Below, piece after piece: positions 56,737 to 64,000 of a DNA stretch of 64,000 nt (position 1 is its first letter; each line of letters starts with the position of its first letter). The stretch is from Orbaceae bacterium ESL0727. Lineage in GTDB: Bacteria > Pseudomonadota > Gammaproteobacteria > Enterobacterales > Orbaceae. The notes under the pieces were generated by a model, which saw nothing but the letters and a program-made list of their open reading frames with translations, searched no databases and had not been told where the DNA came from. The position numbers were made by a program, and so were the translations under genes. Where the stretch lies: contig JAQTHY010000001.1 of the NCBI GenBank assembly GCA_029433345.1, forward strand, positions 744,001 to 808,000, written 5' to 3'.

Positions 56737-57687
56737 ATGTCATTTGAATTTTTTTTAGGTTCGTTAGAAATCGGGCTTATTTATGCGTTAGTGAGTTTAG
56801 GGGTCTTTATCTCATTTCGATTGTTAGATTTCCCTGATCTCACTGCAGATGGTAGCTTTCCATTGGGGGGCGCAATTTGTGGTTTGTGCATCTATATTGG
56901 TGTCAATCCTTGGTTGGCGACATTATATGGCACACTCGGTGGCTGTTTTGCCGGAATGATCACCGGTTGGCTTTATGTCAGGCTGCATATTTTACAGCTG
57001 CTGGCGAGTATTATTGTGATGATTGGACTTTACTCGATTAATTTACGTATTTTAGGTGCCGCGCCTTATATTATGGGGGAAACACCCAATATGGCAGGAT
57101 CACCCAATTTGCCGTTACTTAATCTCAAGACGATTTTTACGCCCTTTTTGAATGAAGATTTTTCTAATCAATATATTGTGCAACCGTTAATCATTCTCCT
57201 ATTTGTGATTCTATTTTGGTTGTTATTAAATATGTTTTTAAGTACCCGCAAAGGATTAGCCTTAAGAGCGACGGGAACGAATCCACGGATGGCCAGCGCA
57301 CAAGGGATAAAAACCGGTGGTGTGACAATATTGGGTATGGCGATATCCAATGGCCTCATCGCATTAGGGGGCTGCCTTTTCGTGCAAACACAAGGGGGAG
57401 CCGATATCACAATTGGTGTGGGCACAATTGTTATTGGTTTGGCGTCAATTATTATTGGGGAAAGTGTCTTCCCAGCTAAAAAATTAGCATTTATTACCTT
57501 ATCAGTTATTGTCGGATCGATACTTTATCGTCTATTTATCGCGATCGCTTTAGGTAATGAATTTTTGCAAATGATAGGCATTGGTACGGAAGATCTCAAT
57601 TTAATTACCGCTGTCTTAGTGGTATTGGCGTTGGTGTTACCTAAACAGATAAAAAAATGGATTCCAAAGCGAGGCGGTAAAATATGA
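56737..57687 (+). CDS. ABC transporter permease, TrpY-type
   Basis: 316 aa membrane protein of the branched-chain/LivH-like permease group, about eight or nine helices. LIYALVSLGVFISFRLLDFPDLTADGSFPLGGA and GLALRATGTNPRMASAQGIKT are typical of the TrpY subgroup. It lies 74 bases after the binding-protein gene and overlaps the ATPase gene by 4 bases. A TTGACG hexamer at 56678 might give an internal promoter. Confidence 0.87.
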   Translation: MSFEFFLGSLEIGLIYALVSLGVFISFRLLDFPDLTADGSFPLGGAICGLCIYIGVNPWLATLYGTLGGCFAGMITGWLYVRLHILQLLASIIVMIGLYSINLRILGAAPYIMGETPNMAGSPNLPLLNLKTIFTPFLNEDFSNQYIVQPLIILLFVILFWLLLNMFLSTRKGLALRATGTNPRMASAQGIKTGGVTILGMAISNGLIALGGCLFVQTQGGADITIGVGTIVIGLASIIIGESVFPAKKLAFITLSVIVGSILYRLFIAIALGNEFLQMIGIGTEDLNLITAVLVVLALVLPKQIKKWIPKRGGKI

Positions 57688-58478
57688 TTAAAGTGGAAGA
57701 TGTCGAGTTAACCTTTAATCAGGGTACGCCGATTGAAAATCATGTACTACGTGGATTAAATCTGAATATTGAGGATGGTGAGTTTGTCACCATTATTGGT
57801 AGTAATGGTGCAGGGAAAAGCTCGCTCCTCAATGTGATTAGTGGCGATCTGATTGCCGATTCGGGGTATATTCTTATTAATGATAGAGATGTGACGCATT
57901 TCCCTGCATGGAAAAGAGCTGGTATGGTTGCGCGTGTTTTCCAAGATCCGATGGTGGGGACCTGTGAGAATCTCACCATCGAAGAGAATCTTGCCTTGGC
58001 TTATAATCGCGGTAAATCTTTTAATTTTCGCGCTGCATTAAATCGTAAGCGACGGCTCCTTTTTAAAGATAAGCTGACTATGCTTAATTTAGGTTTAGAA
58101 AACCGTTTATCCGATATGATGGGGCTGTTGTCTGGCGGTCAGCGTCAAGCGGTTAGTCTATTGATGTCAACGTTACAACCGTCAAAAATATTATTATTAG
58201 ATGAACATACGGCCGCACTCGATCCTAAAACAGCACAGTTTGTTTTAGAATTAACCAATAAAATCGTGTCTAAAAATCAACTAACAACCATGATGGTTAC
58301 CCATTCGATGAAACAGGCATTAGATTATGGTACGCGTACTGTAATGTTACATCAAGGGAAGGTTGTGTTTGATGTGTCAGGTGAAGAGCGTAAAAAATTG
58401 ACTGTGACTGATCTATTAAATCAGTTTGAGAAAGTGCGCAAAGAACCGATTACCGATGATGTGTTGTTATTAGATTAA
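57684..58478 (+). CDS. ABC transporter ATP-binding protein, TrpZ-type
   Basis: 264 aa. Walker A GSNGAGKS (about 39-46), signature LSGGQRQA and Walker B LLLDEHTAALDP; the signature ends in QA instead of the more common QR. It overlaps the permease gene by 4 bases and powers the importer. Its substrate is unknown. Confidence 0.88.
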   Translation: MIKVEDVELTFNQGTPIENHVLRGLNLNIEDGEFVTIIGSNGAGKSSLLNVISGDLIADSGYILINDRDVTHFPAWKRAGMVARVFQDPMVGTCENLTIEENLALAYNRGKSFNFRAALNRKRRLLFKDKLTMLNLGLENRLSDMMGLLSGGQRQAVSLLMSTLQPSKILLLDEHTAALDPKTAQFVLELTNKIVSKNQLTTMMVTHSMKQALDYGTRTVMLHQGKVVFDVSGEERKKLTVTDLLNQFEKVRKEPITDDVLLLD

Positions 58479-58510
58479 CCGCGATTAGCTATAATATCCA
58501 TAATAATAGT

Positions 58511-58532
58511 GCTCGCAAGCAAGTGAGCCTTT
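58511..58532 (+). terminator. Weak hairpin after the ABC importer operon
   Basis: GCTCGC, six-base loop, GTGAGC (one G-T pair), then CTTT. Confidence 0.35.
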
Positions 58533-58560
58533 ATGGGAATATTTGATTATTAATACAGAT

Positions 58561-58600
58561 ATGATCACTATACATATGATCACTATACATATGATCAATG
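58561..58600. repeat. 15-bp tandem repeat
   Basis: ATGATCACTATACAT occurs twice in tandem (58561-58575, 58576-58590), followed by a partial ATGATCA. ATTATTAATACAGA occurs on both sides (near 58546 and 58620). Unknown role. Confidence 0.8.
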
Positions 58601-58661
58601 CAGATAGCCTCAAGATTGATATTATTAATACAGACTTTGCTTAAAACTCATAAAAAAATAA

Positions 58662-58687
58662 CCCAGCATTGCTGGGCTATTCTGATA
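58662..58687 (-). terminator. grcA: Rho-independent terminator of grcA
   Basis: On the minus strand CCCAGC, AAT, GCTGGG followed by TTATTTTTTT. Confidence 0.88.
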
Positions 58688-58721
58688 AACTGTCAATCTA
58701 ACTGTTTAGTTAATGATAAAC

Positions 58722-59105
58722 TTAGATTTTAGTTGTGAAAGTACGTGAAATTACGTCACGTTGTTGTTCTGGAGTTAATGAGTTGAAACGTACAGCATAA
58801 CCTGATACACGAATAGTAAGTTGTGGGTATTTTTCAGGATGATTAACTGCATCTTCTAGTGTTTCACGACGTAAAACGTTTACATTTAAATGCTGACCAC
58901 CTTCAACTTTAACAGTTGGTGCAACATCTAATGGAATTTCACGATATTCGATTTGACCTAATTCAGCTGCTGGGACAACTTGGTCTTCTTTGTATACTGA
59001 TTTTGCTGCAACACAACGAGCTTCGTTGGTAGCATCATCTAATAACCAGAAAGAGTTTAAGAGTGCGCTATTATTAGCTTTAGTAATTTGGATACCTGTA
59101 ATCAT
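58722..59105 (-). CDS. grcA: Autonomous glycyl radical cofactor GrcA
   Basis: 127 aa from the ATG at 59105, 8 bases after GGAGG; the same length as in E. coli (YfiD). It replaces the C-terminal domain of oxygen-damaged pyruvate formate-lyase. The glycyl radical site is RVSGYAVRF near the C-terminus. An FNR site lies 65 bases upstream. Confidence 0.95.
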   Translation of the reverse strand: MITGIQITKANNSALLNSFWLLDDATNEARCVAAKSVYKEDQVVPAAELGQIEYREIPLDVAPTVKVEGGQHLNVNVLRRETLEDAVNHPEKYPQLTIRVSGYAVRFNSLTPEQQRDVISRTFTTKI

Positions 59106-59131
59106 TTCAAAATCCTCCACGATTTTATTTC

Positions 59132-59153
59132 ATTAATGATAACTATCATTAAT
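59132..59153. promoter_or_regulatory. 10-bp perfect palindrome in the grcA promoter
   Basis: ATTAATGATA, AC, TATCATTAAT. It lies between the FNR site and the grcA start, overlapping the expected -10 region. It may be an operator or only part of the AT-rich promoter. Confidence 0.5.
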
Positions 59154-59169
59154 ATAACATCTCATAAAT

Positions 59170-59183
59170 TTGATAAAAGTCAA
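59170..59183 (-). promoter_or_regulatory. grcA: FNR site for grcA
   Basis: TTGAT-AAAA-GTCAA matches TTGAT-N4-ATCAA at 9 of 10 positions. FNR control of grcA (yfiD) under low oxygen is known in E. coli. Confidence 0.75.
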
Positions 59184-59303
59184 AAAAAACTATCAATCTG
59201 ATAAGTAATACCTTTCTTACCATTTTTGCAGTTTGTCAAGAAGAGACTATTATCATGACATTGATAACGTTATAATGATAATCAGTTATACTCGCTACCT
59301 TTC

Positions 59304-59340
59304 AAGATGTTTCAGAGTCATTATACGTTTGAGTAAAATT
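59304..59340 (+). repeat. Dispersed repeat, copy E
   Basis: AAGATGTTTCAGA, seven variable bases, TACGTTTGAGT, AAAATT. It ends directly at the ung start codon, so it supplies the whole near leader and the weak ribosome site (GAG) of ung. Confidence 0.75.
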
Positions 59341-60030
59341 ATGAATGAAAAATTAACCTGGCATGATGTGATTGGTGCCGAGAAAGAAAAAGACTATTTC
59401 CAACAGATTATGCAATTTGTTGCGACGCAGCGAGCCGAAGGTAAAACTATTTACCCTCCTGCTCATGATGTATTTAATGCTTTTCGGTTCACACCTTTCT
59501 CAGAGATTAAAGTTGTCATTTTAGGGCAAGATCCTTATCACGGCCCGAATCAGGCACATGGACTGTCATTTTCAGTGTTACCGGGTATTAAGCCACCGCC
59601 TTCTTTAGTTAATATTTATAAAGAGCTCTCTAATGATATTGATGGTTTTGTCACTCCTAACCATGGCTATTTAGCGTCGTGGGCAACGCAGGGGGTATTA
59701 CTCTTAAATACGGTCCTGACCGTTGAAGCGGGACAAGCGCATTCTCATGCTAAAATTGGTTGGGAAACCTTCACTGATCAGGTGATCGCAGCAATTAATG
59801 AACATTTACAAGGCGTGGTCTTTTTGCTGTGGGGTTCGCCGGCGCAAAAAAAAGGTCAGTTTATTGATAGACAAAAGCATCACGTCTTAACAGCGGTTCA
59901 CCCTTCGCCTTTATCGGCTCATCGCGGATTTTTTGGCTGTAAACATTTTTCACAGGCCAATCAGATCATTGTGCAAGAAGGCAAAACGGCAATTGATTGG
60001 CAACCACATTTACCGGATAGTGTCGCATGA
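59341..60030 (+). CDS. ung: Uracil-DNA glycosylase
   Basis: 229 aa from the ATG at 59341, exactly the E. coli length. It removes uracil from DNA. The water-activating loop [16 protein letters not shown] (Asp near residue 64), [12 protein letters not shown], and the DNA-intercalating [17 protein letters not shown] are present. Its last bases overlap the start of the next gene (ATGA), an unusual coupling to a sugar regulator. Confidence 0.97.
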   Translation: MNEKLTWHDVIGAEKEKDYFQQIMQFVATQRAEGKTIYPPAHDVFNAFRFTPFSEIKVVILGQDPYHGPNQAHGLSFSVLPGIKPPPSLVNIYKELSNDIDGFVTPNHGYLASWATQGVLLLNTVLTVEAGQAHSHAKIGWETFTDQVIAAINEHLQGVVFLLWGSPAQKKGQFIDRQKHHVLTAVHPSPLSAHRGFFGCKHFSQANQIIVQEGKTAIDWQPHLPDSVA

Positions 60031-61031
60031 TTGCGCCCAAAAAACACCGTACAGGATTGCAGGAGATTGCTGATTTGATCGGGATTAGCAAAATGACGGT
60101 TAGCCGCTTTTTACGTGATCCTAATTTAGTCTCTCCCCCATTACAACAGAAGATTAGTTTAGCTATCGATCAGCTAGGATATATTCCTAATAAAGCCCCA
60201 GATATGCTCTCTAATGCAAAAAGTTATGCGATTGGTGTATTATTGCCTTCTTTAACAAATCAAGTTTTTGCTGATGTGTTAAAAGGGATTGAAAGTGAGA
60301 CGGATAAACAAGGCTATCAAACCATGATCGCACATACCGGCTATAATCCCGAAAAGGAAGAACAGCGTTTGCGCTCCTTGCTAGCTTATAATATTGATGG
60401 CTTGATTTTAACTGAACGAACGCATACTAATGCGACGCGTAAAATGATTGAAATTGCCGGGGTGCCAGTTGTTGAGATAATGGACAGTGTTTCCCCTTAT
60501 ATGGATATGGCGGTCGGAATTGATAATTTTGCCGTCACCAAGAAGATGATTCATCGTATGATCGATCGGGGACATAAACAAATTATCTATTTCAGTGCTC
60601 GGCAAGATGATCGTAGCATGATCCGCCAAGAAGCTTATGAAGCAGCAATGCGTGAAGCAGGCTTGGCACCTTATACGGTGAGAACAGCAGAACCTTCGTC
60701 CTCTTCTTTAGGGGTAAAATTATTACATCAAGCATTAGCACAATATCCGTCGATGGATGGGGTATTTAGTACTAATGATGATTTAGCGCTCGGTGTGTTA
60801 TTTGAATGTCAACGGTTGAAGATTAAGGTACCGCAACAGATTGCTATTGCTGGTTTTCATGGTCATGATTTTGGGCAAATGGTGATCCCAAAATTAGCCT
60901 CAATTTTAACGCCACGCGTGGCCATGGGGCAAAAAGCCGCAGAAATGTTATTAAAACGTATAAAAGGTGAGCCTGTTTTGCAAACGGTGGTCGATTTTCC
61001 GGTACAATACCTTGATGGCGAAAGTATTTAA
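60027..61031 (+). CDS. LacI-family repressor, GntR (gluconate repressor)-like, copy 1
   Basis: 334 aa. N-terminal LacI helix-turn-helix ([23 protein letters not shown]), hinge, then a sugar-binding domain. It resembles E. coli GntR closely ([61 protein letters not shown]). The likely effector is a sugar acid. It starts inside the ung stop codon. A near-identical family member follows 143 bases later. Confidence 0.88.
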   Translation: MIAPKKHRTGLQEIADLIGISKMTVSRFLRDPNLVSPPLQQKISLAIDQLGYIPNKAPDMLSNAKSYAIGVLLPSLTNQVFADVLKGIESETDKQGYQTMIAHTGYNPEKEEQRLRSLLAYNIDGLILTERTHTNATRKMIEIAGVPVVEIMDSVSPYMDMAVGIDNFAVTKKMIHRMIDRGHKQIIYFSARQDDRSMIRQEAYEAAMREAGLAPYTVRTAEPSSSSLGVKLLHQALAQYPSMDGVFSTNDDLALGVLFECQRLKIKVPQQIAIAGFHGHDFGQMVIPKLASILTPRVAMGQKAAEMLLKRIKGEPVLQTVVDFPVQYLDGESI

Positions 61032-61081
61032 TAGCGAGTTAATCACGACTTTTCGTTTAATAATATTTTTCTTTTAATCAT

Positions 61082-61117
61082 AATGTATTGATTCTTTCTG
61101 GGCGTCTGCAATACATT
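61082..61117. other. Inverted repeat between the two repressor genes
   Basis: AATGTATTG and CAATACATT, separated by 18 bases, about 60 bases before the second repressor gene. A possible promoter operator; it differs from the AACGCGTT operator downstream. Confidence 0.4.
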
Positions 61118-61174
61118 CATCTTCAATAATAATTAAGCTACATAAGACGACTTTAATCAATATGGATATCAGTC

Positions 61175-62170
61175 ATGGTGAAACGACGAATAGGACTTTT
61201 GGATATTGCAAATAAGGTGGGCGTCAGCAAAGCTACAATCAGCCGTTACCTCAATACACCCGATCTGGTTTCACCATCGTTACAAAAAAGAATCTCGCAA
61301 GTGGTTGAAACGCTAGGGTATCTGCCTAATAAAGCACCAAGCATATTATCCAATGCGAAAAGCCATGCGATTGGCATTTTTATTCCTTCAATTACCGGCC
61401 AAGTTTTTGGTGATGTCTTAAGCGGAATTGAAGCAACGTCTGACGCGTATGGTTATCAAGCGATGATAACTCATACAGGGCGTCATCAAGATAAAGAAGA
61501 AATCAGGCTACGGTCACTACTTTCTTATAATATCGATGGCTTAATCCTCACTGAACGCACCCATTCACCATCTGCGATGAAAATGATCAGCTTAGCCGGT
61601 ATTCCTGTGGTTGAAATCATGGATAGTGTGTTGCCGTGTATCGATATGGCAGTCGGTTATGATAATTTTAAAGCAGCCAAACAGATGGTCGAACGCATTA
61701 TCGCTACGGGTAAACGCAATATTGCTTACCTAAGCGCCCAATTAGATGAACGAAGTATTCAACGTAAGGCCGGCTACGAAGCTGCTATGGCGGAACATGA
61801 TTTACAAACCTATACACTGCCGACCACTGATTTAACCTCCTATGAATTGGGCGAGAATTTATTACATCAGTTATTGCAATGTAATCCGCAAGTAGATGCA
61901 GTTTTTTGCTGTAATGACACCTTAGCTTTGGGTGTATTTTTCGAATGCCAACGTTTAAATATCAAGGTGCCACAACAATTAGCGATAGCTGGATTTCATG
62001 GCCATAACATTGGGCAACATGTCTATCCTAAATTGACTTCGGTATTAACACCTCGTTATGAGATGGGTAAAATCGCTGCTGATATGTTAATTCGGCGTCT
62101 TAATGGCGAAACCCTTACCCAAAAAGTGATCGAATTACCGGTAGAATACCTGAATGGCAGTACTATTTAA
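61175..62170 (+). CDS. LacI-family repressor, GntR-like, copy 2
   Basis: 331 aa, the length of E. coli GntR and clearly paralogous to the gene before it (shared [49 protein letters not shown]). Helix-turn-helix LLDIANKVGVSKATISRYLNTPD. It sits directly upstream of the dehydrogenase/PTS genes and the double AACGCGTT operator, so it, its paralogue or both probably control them. Confidence 0.88.
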   Translation: MVKRRIGLLDIANKVGVSKATISRYLNTPDLVSPSLQKRISQVVETLGYLPNKAPSILSNAKSHAIGIFIPSITGQVFGDVLSGIEATSDAYGYQAMITHTGRHQDKEEIRLRSLLSYNIDGLILTERTHSPSAMKMISLAGIPVVEIMDSVLPCIDMAVGYDNFKAAKQMVERIIATGKRNIAYLSAQLDERSIQRKAGYEAAMAEHDLQTYTLPTTDLTSYELGENLLHQLLQCNPQVDAVFCCNDTLALGVFFECQRLNIKVPQQLAIAGFHGHNIGQHVYPKLTSVLTPRYEMGKIAADMLIRRLNGETLTQKVIELPVEYLNGSTI

Positions 62171-62243
62171 CGACTATTTATTACTATCAATTCTTCCTGC
62201 CCACAGGTGATTTTTACTATTTTTTATGAGAAATAGTTAAAAA

Positions 62244-62259
62244 TGTGATCTACATTAAA
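62244..62259 (+). promoter_or_regulatory. Possible CRP half-site
   Basis: TGTGA-TCTACA-TTAAA: a perfect left half of the CRP consensus and a poor right half, about 150 bases before the dehydrogenase gene. A PTS locus under CRP is plausible but unproven. Confidence 0.25.
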
Positions 62260-62305
62260 GATGGATTTGTTTAAATCAAATATAATCTAATCCTATTTAT
62301 AAATG

Positions 62306-62344
62306 AATGTAACGCGTTTCAACAAAAAAGAAACGCGTTACATT
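62306..62344. promoter_or_regulatory. Double LacI-type operator / 15-bp inverted repeat
   Basis: AATGTAACGCGTTTC and GAAACGCGTTACATT are perfect inverted repeats around 9 bases. Each arm contains the self-palindrome AACGCGTT with a central CG, the core form of LacI/GntR-family operators. It ends 49 bases before the dehydrogenase start codon. Control by the two GntR-like repressors encoded just upstream is inferred. Confidence 0.75.
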
Positions 62345-62393
62345 ATAAAATTAATAATTTGAGTAAGATTATTATTTAGATGAGGCCATCACT

Positions 62394-63371
62394 ATGCACC
62401 CCTATAAAATTGCTATTGTTAATTCTAGTAGCTTTGGTAAATATTTCCCGCAACAATTAGAACGATTAAAAAAGATTGGTGAAATTGAGTTTTTTACATT
62501 TGATAATGATATTTCTGGCGAAGCGTTAGCTGCTGCATTACAAGGATTTAATATCATCATTGCCAGTGTCAGACCGTTTTTTAATCAAGCCTTCTTTGAT
62601 AATAAAGATGAATTATTACTCCTTTCTCGTCATGGTATTGGTTTTAATAATGTCGACGTGATTGCGGCCAAAAAACATGGCACTATCGTCACCATTGTGC
62701 CACCACTGGTTGAACGCGACGCCGTTGCTGAAAATGCGGTAGCGAATTTGATGGCATTAATTAGACGAACAGTCGATTCCCAAGAAGCCGTAAAAAACAA
62801 TCAGTGGACGCAACGCGCCTCTTTTCTTGGTATTAACATAACCGGAAAAACCGTCGGTATTATTGGTTGTGGCAATATCGGTAGTCGCGTAGCAGAAATT
62901 TTGAAATTTGGATTCAATACTCGCTTGCTCGTCGTTGATCCTAATATCAATCAAGATTGGGCTAAAAAAGTAGGTGCCGAAGTGGTTACCCTCGATTATT
63001 TATTAGCTAACGCCGATATTATTTCGTTAAATGCATCATTAAATGAAAGCAGCCGCAATCTTCTTAAAGATCGTGAATTTTCGTTAATGAAAAAGGGTGT
63101 TTATATTACCAATACAGCGCGTGCGGAATTAGTTGATCAAAATGCTATTTTGAAAGCAATTGATGCCGGTATCGTGGCGGGTTATGCCACAGATGTGATG
63201 TATCGCGAACCGACATTGAATGATCATCCTTTTGTCCAAAATAGCAAAATATTAGTGACGCCTCACACATCAGCCTATGCAATTGAATGCTTACAGGGAA
63301 TGGGTGAAAAATGTGTCAGTGATGTCGAAAATTTAGTTTCTAATAAACCATTAGAAAATAGAGTTTCGTAA
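62394..63371 (+). CDS. D-isomer-specific 2-hydroxyacid dehydrogenase
   Basis: 325 aa. NAD-binding motif GCGNIG near residue 160 and the catalytic triad of the family: Arg in TARAELVD, Glu in MYREPTLND, His in TPHTSAYA. GAGG lies 8 bases before the ATG. Such enzymes reduce 2-keto acids (2-ketogluconate, hydroxypyruvate and others); the substrate here is not known. Its place between GntR-like repressors and a mannose-type PTS suggests a sugar-acid or keto-sugar pathway. Confidence 0.85.
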   Translation: MHPYKIAIVNSSSFGKYFPQQLERLKKIGEIEFFTFDNDISGEALAAALQGFNIIIASVRPFFNQAFFDNKDELLLLSRHGIGFNNVDVIAAKKHGTIVTIVPPLVERDAVAENAVANLMALIRRTVDSQEAVKNNQWTQRASFLGINITGKTVGIIGCGNIGSRVAEILKFGFNTRLLVVDPNINQDWAKKVGAEVVTLDYLLANADIISLNASLNESSRNLLKDREFSLMKKGVYITNTARAELVDQNAILKAIDAGIVAGYATDVMYREPTLNDHPFVQNSKILVTPHTSAYAIECLQGMGEKCVSDVENLVSNKPLENRVS

Positions 63372-63438
63372 ACCAACAAAGTCGTCGTAAAACGATTAAT
63401 CATTTACTCATTGTTTTATTAACTAAATGGAGTTAACT

Positions 63439-64000
63439 ATGCATGTAACTTTTCTTCAGGCAACCATTATTGCCATTTGGATTGCCTTAGTGATGTCGCG
63501 ATCACTACTCGGTGGCGCGACGTTGACATTACGTTTTTCACCCATGATGACAGGGTTAGTTGTTGGGATCGTATTTAATGATATCTCACAGGCGATGATT
63601 GTCACTGCCGCGATTCAGCTAATTTATATGGGCGTTTTTTCACCCGGTGGGCAGATGCCGTCAGAACCGGCTGTTGCAACGGCGATTGCTGTTCCTGTGG
63701 CTATTTTAGGTAATATGTCTCCGGCTTCTGCTGTTGGGGTGGCGGTACCGGTTGGTTTGTTAGGATCATACTTATATCAGTTTAGATTCTTCATTAACAC
63801 ATTTATTATGCAAAAGTTTACCGACAAATATGCGGCAGCCGGCAATAGTCATGGGCTGACACTTTCGCTAATCTTTATACCAATTGTTGCTTCATTTGTT
63901 CTTTATGTTCCTTTTATGTTTGCGGCACTTTATTACGGTGCGCCTTTTATTGCTGATCTGATTAAAACTAATTCGAGTAGTTTTATTTTCCACATTTTAA
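63439..64000 (+). CDS. PTS mannose/fructose/sorbose-family IIC component, 5' part
   Basis: At least 187 codons are open to the window end; the 3' part is missing. It starts at the ATG at 63439, 6 bases after GGAG. Hydrophobic protein with the family motif IQLIYMGVFSPGGQMPSEPAVATAIAVPVAIL, as in ManY/AgaC-type IIC. It would form the membrane channel of a phosphotransferase uptake system; IID and IIAB genes are expected just downstream. Same strand, 67 bases after the dehydrogenase gene. Confidence 0.88.
   Translation, partial: MHVTFLQATIIAIWIALVMSRSLLGGATLTLRFSPMMTGLVVGIVFNDISQAMIVTAAIQLIYMGVFSPGGQMPSEPAVATAIAVPVAILGNMSPASAVGVAVPVGLLGSYLYQFRFFINTFIMQKFTDKYAAAGNSHGLTLSLIFIPIVASFVLYVPFMFAALYYGAPFIADLIKTNSSSFIFHIL

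Overview
The window is an ordinary chromosomal segment of an AT-rich gammaproteobacterium. The gene content is close to Escherichia coli: dmsABC, metNIQ-gmhB next to an rRNA operon, ftsYEX-rpoH, coaBC-dut-slmA, rlmE-ftsH-folP, waaG/waaP and grcA. The 16S variable region (the stretch around 26750-26770) and the low GC look to me like Orbaceae (Orbus/Gilliamella relatives). That family assignment is inference from memory, not a search.

Layout. 1-2.3 kb: end of gltB and all of gltD (glutamate synthase). 2.5-7.7 kb, minus strand: an adenine-type purine permease, a YbaL-type cation/proton antiporter with an RCK domain, and a TerC/CBS membrane protein like YoaE. 8.1-13 kb: dmsABC plus the chaperone gene dmsD, preceded by Fur-like and FNR-like sites. 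13.2-22.9 kb: ubiA, rlmE-ftsH-folP, yhbY, greA with a terminator-like hairpin in its leader, a YicH-like AsmA protein, hslR-hslO and trmO. 22.9-31.8 kb: metNIQ under a MetJ operator, gmhB, and a complete 16S-tRNA-Ile-tRNA-Ala-23S-5S operon with promoter, boxA elements and processing stems. 32-42.4 kb: rluE, ftsY-ftsE-ftsX, rpoH, cysE, then coaBC-dut-slmA-mscS and recN on the minus strand. 42.8-55.4 kb: a glycosyltransferase-like gene, folA, rlmD-relA, coaD, waaG-waaP, a YbjD/OLD-family nuclease, ridA and ffh. 55.6-64 kb: a three-gene ABC importer of the TrpXYZ type, grcA, ung, two tandem GntR-like LacI-family repressors, a 2-hydroxyacid dehydrogenase, and the start of a mannose-family PTS IIC gene cut by the window edge.

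How the parts work together. The dms genes and grcA fit a facultative anaerobe. The last block (two gluconate-repressor-like regulators, a double AACGCGTT operator, a dehydrogenase and a mannose-type PTS) looks like a sugar-acid uptake locus. No prophage, insertion sequence, CRISPR array or obvious genomic island was seen.

The least explained structure is a dispersed intergenic repeat: TTTCAGA, seven variable bases, then TACGTTTATGT and an A-rich end. Five copies align without gaps and two more are degenerate. They occur on both strands and in both promoter and convergent spacers. Other points worth attention are the Arg in place of the Walker A Lys in the OLD-family protein, the greA leader hairpin, and several long perfect inverted repeats without a T-tract.
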